A DNA stretch of 42,115 bases from Promethearchaeota archaeon (GTDB taxonomy: Archaea; Asgardarchaeota; Lokiarchaeia; Sigynarchaeales; SOKP01), in the NCBI GenBank assembly GCA_016839635.1, contig JAEOTV010000262.1, positions 1-42,115 of the forward strand. Direction: 5' to 3'. The notes under the pieces are model-generated. The model made no database searches. It was not told where the DNA came from and worked only from the letters and a program-made list of their open reading frames with translations. The position numbers and the translations under genes were made by a program. Below, in pieces: positions 16,892-26,100 of this stretch (within the stretch, counting starts at the first letter, position 1; each line of letters opens with the position of its first letter).

Positions 16892-17587
16892 ATGGAGCAT
16901 GTTGAGTCACTAGAAAGGGGGTTAAGAAAAATAGAGTCTATAATGCAGGAAAGATCTGTCAATGAATTAACACTCCAGAGAGAATATCTTCCAGAAATTT
17001 TCAGTGTTGATCTTATAAAAGTCTCCAAAGATGATGGATTTCCAACTTTAAAATCATTTTTAATACAATATTTTAATTTAAGGGGATTTCTAATTAAATA
17101 TCAAGGGAATATGGTAAAATTCATTAAGTTATCGCTGGAAACTTTTATTGAAAAATCCTTTGGAAATAATCCAGATATTCAAGGTGTTGCCTTATTCAAT
17201 CTTCAAGGATTTTCCATAAGATCTATTCTCCCGAGAGATGTAGATGAAACCATTGTGTCAGCTATGAGCGCTGCAATCCTAAGCGTCTCTGAACGCGCTG
17301 TAGAAGAGCTAGATCGTGGAAAATTAAAGAGAATTCTCATAGAAGGTGTTAATGGTCTGATTATTTTGTCAAAAATTGAAGAAAATGCGATACTTTGCAC
17401 ATTAGCAAAAAGCGGAGTATCACTTGGTATGATTTTCTTAGGAATCCAAGCAATTTCAAGAGAAATAGCTAGATATTTAGCTGAAAAGGAGGAAAAAGCT
17501 GAAGATGAGCCCTATTGCAAACATTGTGGTTCCAAATTCACACAAGGACAAGTAAATTGTCATGTATGTGGGAATAAAGTTGAGTAG
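16892..17587 (+). CDS. Roadblock/LC7 domain protein with C-terminal zinc ribbon
   Basis: 231 residues from the ATG at 16892; an upstream in-frame ATA/ATG-less extension is not coding-like. Residues about 5-85 are helical. About 90-200 form a Roadblock/LC7 domain (IQGVALFNLQGFSIRSILP; AAILSVSERAVEELDRGKLK; LIILSKIEENAILCTLA). The tail is a zinc ribbon, CKHCGSKF with NCHVCGNKV. Roadblock proteins in Asgard archaea are thought to regulate small GTPases of the Ras/MglA type. No GTPase lies in this window, so the partner must be elsewhere. Confidence 0.8.
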   Translation: MEHVESLERGLRKIESIMQERSVNELTLQREYLPEIFSVDLIKVSKDDGFPTLKSFLIQYFNLRGFLIKYQGNMVKFIKLSLETFIEKSFGNNPDIQGVALFNLQGFSIRSILPRDVDETIVSAMSAAILSVSERAVEELDRGKLKRILIEGVNGLIILSKIEENAILCTLAKSGVSLGMIFLGIQAISREIARYLAEKEEKAEDEPYCKHCGSKFTQGQVNCHVCGNKVE

Positions 17588-17836
17588 AGAATAATGAAAT
17601 GAGATGATAACCCTAATTTAACCTTATTTTAGAATCTAATTTAGTAAATCTCTTCCTATAATTAGAAGAGTTAATATTTCATCTTTTTAGTCTCTAATAA
17701 ATTAAAGAATTATTTTGATATTAGTTTTATTACTTCTTGTATTGTTCGAACTTTGTGTGAAATTACGCAGTAAAAACTATTTAACGAAGTTTATTCATAT
17801 TTAATATAAAATAACCTAAAAAAAGTGGATAATGTC

Positions 17837-18601
17837 ATGCAGGATATAATGATGGAGGATATGTATCATAAGGCCTATATTAGAACTAAATGTTTTAAAG
17901 GGCTTTTTACTCATGATATTTCAAACCTATTTCATACAATTAGCAATTCATTAGAGCTATGTGGAATATTATTAAAAGATGGAATTAATAGAGAAGAAAT
18001 TTTGGAATATTTTAAGCTGATTGAAGAACAAATAAATCGAGGAAAGAAATTGGTAAGAAATATTAGAAACCTATCTGAATTAGAAGAAGCTGGAATGCCA
18101 TTAGAACCTATAGATCTTCTGGAAAATTTGAAAAGTGCTGTTCAGTTTGTTCAGACTAATTTTCCAAACAGAGTTATTGACATTGAAATTAGCTCGAATA
18201 CTAAGAGAATCTATGTAGTCGCTAATGAATTATTACTTGATGTCTTTGAGAATATTCTGATAAACTCAATTGTATATAATAGAAACGAAATAGTCCATAT
18301 TGAAGTGTCAATATCAGAACTAAGCGAATTCGGCAAAGAATTAATTAAATTAGAGTTTAGAGACAATGGGATTGGAATTGAAGATGCAAGAAAAAAAGAA
18401 ATCCTTCAGGAAAGACATAAAAAAAGTAAAAATTCTAAAGGTATGGGCCTCGGGCTCTCACTCGCTGCTAAATTAATTAATTTATGTGAGGGACGGATGT
18501 GGATAGAAGATCGCGTAAAGGGAGACTCTTCTAAAGGAAGTAATTTCGTAGTCTTAATTCCTAAAGCAATGCAATTGACAATGCATTATCACACTTATTA
18601 A
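17837..18601 (+). CDS. Sensor histidine kinase without sensor domain
   Basis: 254 residues. The phosphoacceptor region is FTHDISNLFHTISNS (His26) followed by a long dimerisation helix. The HATPase domain has the N box (FENILINSIVYN), G1 FRDNGIGIED and G2 GMGLGLSLAAKL. There is no membrane helix or PAS/GAF domain, so it is a soluble kinase taking its signal from a partner. A GTG at 17825 would add four residues. The response regulator begins 46 bp downstream and is very probably its partner in one operon. Confidence 0.88.
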   Translation: MQDIMMEDMYHKAYIRTKCFKGLFTHDISNLFHTISNSLELCGILLKDGINREEILEYFKLIEEQINRGKKLVRNIRNLSELEEAGMPLEPIDLLENLKSAVQFVQTNFPNRVIDIEISSNTKRIYVVANELLLDVFENILINSIVYNRNEIVHIEVSISELSEFGKELIKLEFRDNGIGIEDARKKEILQERHKKSKNSKGMGLGLSLAAKLINLCEGRMWIEDRVKGDSSKGSNFVVLIPKAMQLTMHYHTY

Positions 18602-18636
18602 AGAAAATAAAAAAATAGATTAAAGAAAATAGAAAG

Positions 18637-18642
18637 GGTGAT
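18637..18642 (+). promoter_or_regulatory. Shine-Dalgarno site that points to an ATT start
   Basis: GGTGAT is a perfect match to the anti-SD of archaeal 16S rRNA (complement AGGAGGTGATCC). It lies five bases before ATT (18648) and about 105 bases before the first ATG (18747) of the response-regulator frame. Confidence 0.55.
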
Positions 18643-18647
18643 TTATA

Positions 18648-19487
18648 ATTAGCCAAAATAATATCAAATATCAGAAAAAAGCTAAGAAGGATATAAAATG
18701 GTATTCCTATGTAGATCCATATCTTGATGCCAAATTAAAAGATTTCATGGAAGAATTTAAAATTAAGAACCAAGCCAACCTTATAAGAACTTTTGTAAAT
18801 AACAGCATTGATTATATAAACGCAGCATTTCAGAAGAATCCATTAAATAGTCTAAATGAGTATGATGAAATAAAATATGATGATTTTATAAGAAAAGCAA
18901 TTGAGAAATATGAAGAAAACAATGGATTTCATGAAGAATTAAAACAAAAACTCTCTCCTCTTAAACTCTCAATTTTAATGTTGGAAAAGTATCTTAATGA
19001 GCCTGAAGCATTGATAGAAGCAATCGACAATATTAATAAAGCACTAGAAGAAATAGAGAATTCTATAAAGCATCGTTTTGAAGAACCAAAGTTAATACGA
19101 TTTGTAAAAAAAGTTGATATTTTACATATAGAAGATAATGAACTAGAGCGAAAAACTATTGAGACTTTTTTCAAAACACAGGGAATGAATATTAAATCTG
19201 TAGAAACATCAGATGAGGGATTATATTTATTAAAGACACTGACTCCTAAAGTAATGTTAGTTGATATAAACTTGAAAACGAGTAAAATCAATGGAGATAA
19301 ATTTTGTCAAATTGTTAAATCTAACGGGGAATATAGTTCCATTCCAATAATCTTAATATCAGCTTTTGTCTCTAAAAACAAAAAACAGGAAATATTATTA
19401 AAAACAGGTGCTCAGGATATCATATTTAAGCCTATAGATAAGCTATCAGATCTACATATCTTGTTCAAGTATCTAAAACAATACTAA
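18648..19487 (+). CDS. Ribbon-helix-helix plus receiver-domain response regulator, probable ATT start
   Basis: The frame is open from a TGA at 18639. Starting at ATT 18648 gives 279 residues, whose N-terminus (WYSYVDPYLDAKLKDFMEEF, then NQANLIRTFVNNSIDYI) forms a complete CopG-like ribbon-helix-helix. Starting at ATG 18747 (246 residues) would cut off its beta strand. A middle helical region (about 95-145) precedes a receiver domain: VDILHIEDNE, phosphoacceptor Asp in MLVDINL (Asp206), ILISAF and IIFKPID. This is a DNA-binding output at the N-terminus, the reverse of the common order. It is the likely partner of the kinase just upstream. Confidence 0.8.
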   Translation: MSQNNIKYQKKAKKDIKWYSYVDPYLDAKLKDFMEEFKIKNQANLIRTFVNNSIDYINAAFQKNPLNSLNEYDEIKYDDFIRKAIEKYEENNGFHEELKQKLSPLKLSILMLEKYLNEPEALIEAIDNINKALEEIENSIKHRFEEPKLIRFVKKVDILHIEDNELERKTIETFFKTQGMNIKSVETSDEGLYLLKTLTPKVMLVDINLKTSKINGDKFCQIVKSNGEYSSIPIILISAFVSKNKKQEILLKTGAQDIIFKPIDKLSDLHILFKYLKQY

Positions 19488-19491
19488 AATA

Positions 19492-19510
19492 TTTTTTTTT
19501 TATTTTTTTT
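19492..19510 (+). terminator. T-tract terminator of the kinase-regulator operon
   Basis: T(9), TA, T(8) directly after the stop codon at 19487, in a convergent spacer; typical archaeal U-tract terminator. Confidence 0.55.
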
Positions 19511-19725
19511 CAATATTATAAAAAAAAAGTTTGGCTACTAAGAGCCTATATTAAACTAATTCAAAATATGAAGTTAGATATAGTTCATTGTATACTCAAT
19601 CATCATGTTAAGTATAAAGAAATAAGGAGATTATTAGCACCTCTATTATAAAAAATGAAGATGATTTTAATACCAACTTAACCTAATTTGGTGGAAAATT
19701 GGTAACACTTCCAAAAGATAAATAG

Positions 19726-19735
19726 AAAAAAAAAA
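19726..19735 (-). terminator. T-tract at the 3' end of the minus-strand conflict cluster
   Basis: On the minus strand a T(10) run begins one base after the stop codon of the GRAM-like gene. The remaining convergent spacer (19511-19725) shows no supported gene. Confidence 0.4.
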
Positions 19736-19736
19736 T

Positions 19737-20783
19737 TTAATTTATACTTGCACCTTCTTTCCTTAATATATCAAAAAGTTCCTCTTTTATTTTCAGAAAC
19801 GATGGATTCTTCCAAGACATCATTTTTGGATAAATTGAAGTCATAAAAAACTCAGGATCTATTTTATAAGTCTCTTTAACAATATTTAAATAATCTGAGT
19901 CAGGAAGACCCAAGAATTCTTCACTTTTCCATAATGCTTTCAAAATAGCCCAAATGTTCCTTCGCTTGAATTTTTCTAATTTTTCAAATTCATAAACTTC
20001 TTTAATACTCATTATGACTTCATTTGCATCTCTACGTAAAATGTTAAAAATAGCAATTAGATCTTCTTCTCTTTTTGCGGTATTTGTGGGTTTAATTGAT
20101 ATAGTACATCTTCGATTCTCGAGATTTAGAACATATAGTATTATGTGTAAAAGCTTGCTCTTACCCAATCCAATATAATATTTGCTTGGAAATTGATATC
20201 CAAAAAGTGGAGTTGATTCAATAAGAGCATTCTTTCTTTCTCTTCGCTTGGATCCCCCCGTAAATATCCATAGTGAATCAGTCCATATAAACCATTTGGT
20301 GCTTTCACCACCTTTTACTTTAAGAAAACCTTGAGCAATTAGTCTGTAATTCGTAAGAAAAACATCCCCCTCACTTACGGAAATTGTAAGCGGGAATTTA
20401 TCCATTTTGTACTTCCCTGATTCTTTCTGTTCTATTAGTTCAGTTTGCTTTACATTCCCTTTACATTCATATATTATTTCTTCATCCTCAAATAAACAAT
20501 ATTTTTTAATAATATATTTTACCATCTCCCGTCGTTTTTCAGCTCCGATGATTTTACCTATTTTAACCATGAACGTTTTATAAAGCTCTTTCATAAAAAA
20601 ATCGGGATTCAATTTGAAAGTTTCTCCAACAATTTCGAAGTATTCAGGTGTAGTAAGTTGGTCTTTCTCTAGATCAAATAAGAACTTCAAAATTCTTTTA
20701 GTATTTGGTCTTGGATTATGAATTTCCTTTTTAATATCATCTATCACTTGATATTTATTGCCCAATTCATCTAATTCATTCAT
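19737..20783 (-). CDS. GRAM/PH-like domain protein with duplicated flanking element
   Basis: 348 residues from the ATG at 20783, chosen because GAGGT precedes it; a TTG at 20813 adds ten residues. The middle (about 95-255) looks like a GRAM/PH-type beta barrel: EEIIYECKGNV, then GDVFLTNYRLIAQG and a C-terminal helix. It is flanked by two copies of one helical element. Copy 1 is RILKFLFDLEK, EYFEIVGETFKLNPDFFM. Copy 2 is AILKALWKSEEF, DYLNIVKETYKIDPEFFM. It might bind lipid or protein; no function is known. It is last in the minus-strand series with the RelA-SLOG, STAND and TIR-like genes, separated by 320 bp. Confidence 0.6.
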   Translation of the reverse strand: MNELDELGNKYQVIDDIKKEIHNPRPNTKRILKFLFDLEKDQLTTPEYFEIVGETFKLNPDFFMKELYKTFMVKIGKIIGAEKRREMVKYIIKKYCLFEDEEIIYECKGNVKQTELIEQKESGKYKMDKFPLTISVSEGDVFLTNYRLIAQGFLKVKGGESTKWFIWTDSLWIFTGGSKRRERKNALIESTPLFGYQFPSKYYIGLGKSKLLHIILYVLNLENRRCTISIKPTNTAKREEDLIAIFNILRRDANEVIMSIKEVYEFEKLEKFKRRNIWAILKALWKSEEFLGLPDSDYLNIVKETYKIDPEFFMTSIYPKMMSWKNPSFLKIKEELFDILRKEGASIN

Positions 20784-20958
20784 TTTAGTATACCTCTTTC
20801 TTTTAACAACCAAGATACTACTTAATTTTTTGATTAAAATATAATTCGTTAAGTTAGAATATAAAGTTTGTATTGAAAGTTTATGGTAAAAACTAAAACT
20901 TACCAGTAAATTAAGAGTAATTAGGGTAAGAATGTAAAATTACTTTTTATCATAGGGA

Positions 20959-21072
20959 TTAAATAGTTCTAAAATTCCGAGTTTCTTTATAGTATCTCTT
21001 TTTAGGTTTTTTTAATTTCTCTTCAAAAAGCTTATCAAAATCGTCATAAGAGCTTCATTCTTTCTCATCCAT
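20959..21072 (-). pseudogene. Possible small gene interrupted by an in-frame TGA
   Basis: From ATG 21072 the frame reads MDEKE, stop (TGA 21055-21057), then SSYDDFDKLFEEKLKKPKKR and YYKETRNFRTI to a TAA. AAAGGA lies about ten bases before the ATG. The charged, coding-like composition on both sides of the TGA suggests a recently inactivated 37-residue gene, or readthrough. Chance cannot be excluded at this length. Confidence 0.25.
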
Positions 21073-21103
21073 TATATCGAAATCCTTTAATTTTCAATTG
21101 TTT

Positions 21104-23107
21104 TTAATATTTTGATATAAAAAATTCAATACTCTCTTCTGTATTGTCTATTATTTTTAGCTTTGGCTTTTTACCAATTTGATAATCTTTCCAATTGGGA
21201 TCTTGAATTAATAGAGCTGCACTACGTCCACTTCCTTCCAATATACCTAATTTAGCGTTAAAAAGTAATGCTAAATAATATTCTACCTTGGCAATATTTC
21301 CTCCACCAATTCCTAAAACCTTCACATTTCTAATTTGAATGTTACTTGCCCAGATATCTAACCAATAAGAAATTGGCTCCCGAATAGAGAAGTCTAATCC
21401 GCTTGTTTTTCTGATTTCACTATATCGATCATCAATCTTTTCACTACCAGGCATTTCTTTTGGTAAGTATCCTATGCTTTTAATTTGTCCACTATATAAT
21501 TCTCCAAGCTGACCTCCAATAGCACTCACTCCTGCTAAGGTTCCACCTGAGATCAAAGATCCTTCAAATTTCATAAATCCCTTGAGAATACTATTTCGAT
21601 ATTCTTCAATTAATTCTTTATCCTCAATTCTGGTAGAGCCAACTAATATGACAACAGAAGGTTCAATCTTACTATATGATGATTTATAAGATTTTAATTG
21701 ATTTATTGCAATCTCATCATTAAATTTAAAAGTAAGACTTAATAATAACAGATTTTGGAGCAAATCCAATCCAGGGAGTAAATCTTTAAAGTTAGAAAGC
21801 AAATTTAATGTTTTATTGGTAGTTGATATCATCCAATCATGGTTAGAATATCTTATACCAAGAAGATAATTAATAAAACAGTCTTCAAAATTACCAAGGA
21901 ATAAATTAAAAAGACCTGTGTTATAATATGCCCATGGAATATCAATTCCTAATTCAATTTGAGTATTACACCTTTCAATAGCTTCTAATATGAAAGGTTT
22001 AGAAAGTGTGATTGGATCTAAATTCCCTAATTTCCTTATCTCATAAATTAGGTAATTACCCAAAGAATATGTATCGTGTGGATTTATCTCGAATGCTTTT
22101 TCATAACAGCCACGAGCTTTTTCCTCATCAAAATCTTTATAATAGCCACCTAAAATTGCCATCGCATCCCAATCTAAAGGATCCAGTTGAATAGCTTTCT
22201 TTAAATAATCTTCTGCTTTATGGTATTCAGTGCTTTCTTTTTTGTAATAACGCCTAATGGCAAAACCTAATTCTCTTAGTATAGGTGCTTTATCTAAATG
22301 GGTATATTTTGATAATAAATTCACAACCCTATACCAATCTCCAATATTCCTGGCCAATAACGCTATCTTATAAACAATATCTACATTCTCAGGGTCAGCT
22401 TCATAAATAATCTGAAGAACTTCAAGTTTTTGAGTGATTTCATTTTTACTCATATATCCCCCAAAATTAGTCTTATAATCTTCTATGATCATTTTTATTC
22501 TGGAGATGGATTCATCAATTTGCTCTATAAGGGCTGCTGACCTATGAAACTCTCTTTCCCACTGATCCTTTAACTTATACGCCCCTTTATATCCTAAATC
22601 ATGATATATGGCAGCATATGCATGTTCATTTATTGTACGGACTTGGATCTCTGCTTTCTGGGATAAGTAAGTTATAGGAATGTCCAAATCTTTATATAGT
22701 GGAGAATTCTCTTTTAGGGTGATAGAAAAAGATTCTGTTCGATATCCAAATTCTGGGACTGCTAGATTGTCATCTTTATCCTTGCCTATGCTAGAATCAA
22801 TTATGAAATTATCTTTAATCAGCATAGATACTCTTTTTACATCGTCTGTAGTCGGTAAAATAAGCCGTAGCCCACATATATCTGTCATTTCTGTTATGGG
22901 ATCTTTATAGTGTGGCTGACGGAGGATTTTCTCTGCAAAACTTGTTAAAGATTTTACTCTGGATTGAATTATATATTCTGTGGTGATTTGTTTTCCTATT
23001 ATATGCAAAATTGTTGTCAGGATTTGGTTGAATTCAATGAATTGTGAATGTCTTTCTTTATATAAATCTAGTTGTTCTTTAATAAGCAATTTTCTCTCTT
23101 GTTTCAT
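21104..23107 (-). CDS. RelA/SpoT-like nucleotide synthetase - TPR - SLOG fusion
   Basis: 667 residues from the ATG at 23107, six bases after GAGGTTAT; a TTG at 23113 is less likely. Residues about 45-175 match the RelA/SpoT synthetase: RVKSLTSFAEKIL, MTDICGLRLIL (catalytic-type Asp and Arg), FGYRTESF and AEIQVRTINEHAYAAIYHDLGYK. The usual His after the GYxS motif is replaced. There is no HD hydrolase domain. About 225-470 are TPR-like helices. About 485-667 are a SLOG/LSDAT-type Rossmannoid: VVILVGSTR, SGGTLAGVSAIGG, LGIGGGNIAKVE and EGSGRSAALL. I infer that it makes an alarmone-like nucleotide and senses one through SLOG. It begins 29 bp after the STAND gene and is surely co-transcribed. Confidence 0.8.
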   Translation of the reverse strand: MKQERKLLIKEQLDLYKERHSQFIEFNQILTTILHIIGKQITTEYIIQSRVKSLTSFAEKILRQPHYKDPITEMTDICGLRLILPTTDDVKRVSMLIKDNFIIDSSIGKDKDDNLAVPEFGYRTESFSITLKENSPLYKDLDIPITYLSQKAEIQVRTINEHAYAAIYHDLGYKGAYKLKDQWEREFHRSAALIEQIDESISRIKMIIEDYKTNFGGYMSKNEITQKLEVLQIIYEADPENVDIVYKIALLARNIGDWYRVVNLLSKYTHLDKAPILRELGFAIRRYYKKESTEYHKAEDYLKKAIQLDPLDWDAMAILGGYYKDFDEEKARGCYEKAFEINPHDTYSLGNYLIYEIRKLGNLDPITLSKPFILEAIERCNTQIELGIDIPWAYYNTGLFNLFLGNFEDCFINYLLGIRYSNHDWMISTTNKTLNLLSNFKDLLPGLDLLQNLLLLSLTFKFNDEIAINQLKSYKSSYSKIEPSVVILVGSTRIEDKELIEEYRNSILKGFMKFEGSLISGGTLAGVSAIGGQLGELYSGQIKSIGYLPKEMPGSEKIDDRYSEIRKTSGLDFSIREPISYWLDIWASNIQIRNVKVLGIGGGNIAKVEYYLALLFNAKLGILEGSGRSAALLIQDPNWKDYQIGKKPKLKIIDNTEESIEFFISKY

Positions 23108-23136
23108 TTTCAAATAACCTCATTCTTTGAATTTCT

Positions 23137-26100
23137 TTAAAATTCTTCTCTAGATAATTCTTGTAATATCTCTTCTGTTTGGCGTACAAATTTCCCAAAT
23201 TTTTTTGGATCTTCTTTCTCTAATTCTTTATTTAATTCAAGAACTTCAGTAAATATAGTTTTTGATAGATGTATTCTGCCAATCTTCCTATATAAGTAAC
23301 CTAGATTACTCTTGATTATTGCTTTAAATTTTAAATGGATTTCAGATTTAGTATTTATTAATTTATCATTATTATTGAGTGCTTTTAGATACATTTTCTC
23401 AGCTTTATCATAAATTTCTAAATCCTCAAATGATTTTCCTACATAATTTTCAATCTTCATAAGTTCTTCTCTATATATATAGGAATGTGATAATGACAGA
23501 CGACCAATTAATTCTTGGGGAATCATAGGAGTGAGCTGAACCATCTCTAAATCATCAAAATTTTGATAAAAGTGCATTATATCGTTAAAAATATCGTTAA
23601 TATAGGTTAGTTGAGTTCCTGGGTATTCTTCTTCTATTTCTAATATATACATTAAAGCTACAGCGAAATTTCTTTTGGTGCTTTTGAACCTTTTACAATC
23701 TGATTGAATCATTGCTCTTTCATAATGCAAACCAGCAAGATCCATCGAAAAATTCTTGTATGGTTGTGCTTTTTTAAAAATCTCAATTGCCTTATAATTA
23801 CTGTTTAAAGCTTCACTTTTCAAACTTAATTTATAGTAAATCTGTGAGAGATTTGAATGGATCCTAGCTAATGTTTTTAAGTGATATCCAGGATTTTTTT
23901 CTGCCAATTCTTCATAATCTTTTTTGCTTTCTAATAAAGCTTCTTTTGCTTCATCATATTTCTCTATTTTAAAGTATATAGTTCCTAATTCTTTTTTCAC
24001 TTTAGCTAAACGAGGTAAAAATGTCTTAGGATTGATTTCTGCCATTCTTTGGTAAATTTTTTTATCTAATAGTTTTGCTCTAATTGCTTTATCATATCTA
24101 TTTATTTTCTCATATAATTTTCCAAGTTGATCTGTAGATATCTCAACATAGTGTAGAAAAATCTCTGGATATCTAAAGGCTAATCTTTTTCTGACTTTTT
24201 TTGCGGTTAAAAAACAAAGCTCTGCGTCTTTTAATTTATTTAGCTCCAAATAAATTTTAGCCAGATCTTTATAATTGGTCTCTACATAAAATAAATTCAA
24301 TTCTGGATTCATTTTTGATAGTTTTAAGTTAATCTTCAAAGCTTCTTTATATGCATTTTCAGCTTTTATAGGCAGATTTAATCCACGGTAAAAATTACCC
24401 ATTCGATATTGTATATCTGCAACATTCCCTTCAAATAGATCAGGATAGTAATTTGCTAGGGTTTGAGCTATACTTAATGCTTTTAAAAAAGATTCTTGTG
24501 CTTCTCTCCATTTTCTTAATTTAGAATAAAACGTTCCTATTTTACGATAAGACCATAATATACTTGGATTATATTTAATCGGGTTGCTTTTACTTAGTTT
24601 TTTCTTTATTTTTAGTGATTCTTTGAAAAATCTTTCAGATTCATCGGGATCTTTCATGTTTATATGGAGAAGGGCAAGCTGGTCCCATGTCCAAGCTTTA
24701 TAATACAAAAATTGATTAGGGTTTTGGTTAGAAAGATTATCATATATCTCTAATGCTTTTAAATGCATTTCCTTAGCTAATTCATATCTTTGCTGTTTTT
24801 TATATATTACACCTAAACGATTCTGAATCCAAGCTAAATCAGATAAATAAGTCTCAGGATCTCTCTCTGCTAATTCCTCTCTAATTTCTAAAGCTTTTAC
24901 AAACTTCTTCTGAGCTTTCTTCTTCTTTCTTATCTCTTCATATAGTAATCCGAGATTTCCCCAAGTCCATGCTAAATCGGCTAGATAATCATTACGGTTC
25001 GTCAATGCTAATTCTTCTCTTATCTCTAAAGCTTTTATAAATGAGTCTTCTGACATTTTATAGCTTTTTTTTGCTCTATATAAGAGTCCTAAATTACCAT
25101 AAGTCCATGCTAAATGTGGGAGAAACATATGGGGCTGCTTTTCAACTAATTTTAATCTGGCATTTAAAGCTAAATTATGAAAGTCTTCTGCTTGATCCCA
25201 TCTTCTTAATTTCATATACAAGGTTCCTAATTTATTATGTATTTCAGCAATGTGATCTTGGTACAAATTAGGATTTAGTTCTTCTAAATTATGATAAATT
25301 TTTAAAGCTTCATTGTAGTTTAGCTCTGCCTTAGGGAATCTTCGCAATGTATAATAAAAAATCCCAAGTTGATAATATATTTTAGCCTTTAGTTGGCCTT
25401 CATATAAATCTTTTAATTTATTTCCTAGAGTAACCAACTTATTTAAGCTATAGCGTTTTAATAAATCTGGGTTTTCGATACTTAAAAAGTTCAATACTAA
25501 ATCTTCAGTAGTATCCAAAAATGAATCATGGTAAATCAATTCTGTAAAATCTTCCAGATTATCACCATATATTTCATTTTTTTTATTATAATAATTCACA
25601 GCTAGTTGATGATTAAATGTGTCTATATCAAGTCCTATTGACTCTTTAATATGATCATATATAAATTCATATGCCCCCTCTTGAACATCTTTTTTCTTTA
25701 AAAAACCAGCATTTATTAACTTTTTAAAGTTTGATTCAAAATTAATATCTACATAAAGAGCTTGCAATACTCGTTTGTTAATATTATTTCCAATATCTGA
25801 ATTTAGAATTGATAAATTTTTCAATAACTCGTATTCTTCCTCAGAAAGAATTTCTATAACAATTCTGTTTAAATATTCCTCAGTTTTTTCAGAATCAACG
25901 TTTAATATTATGTTTGGATCAAAATTCTCCATTTTATCAACATTAATATGATCATAATTCCTCACAATTAACTCCATTGAAATAGGATGCCCTTCTGTTA
26001 TTTTACTTATCTTTTTTTTGTTTGAATCACTTATACTTTTATGAAAACGGTCGCATAACATTTCGATATAATCAATTCTATCTACTAAATCTAGCCCTTT

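Noticed and set aside
19568..19651. ATG-initiated 27-codon frame (MKLDIVHCILNHHVKYKEIR) in the convergent spacer.
   Set aside because: Too short, no Shine-Dalgarno site and no recognisable homology; expected by chance in A/T-rich DNA.
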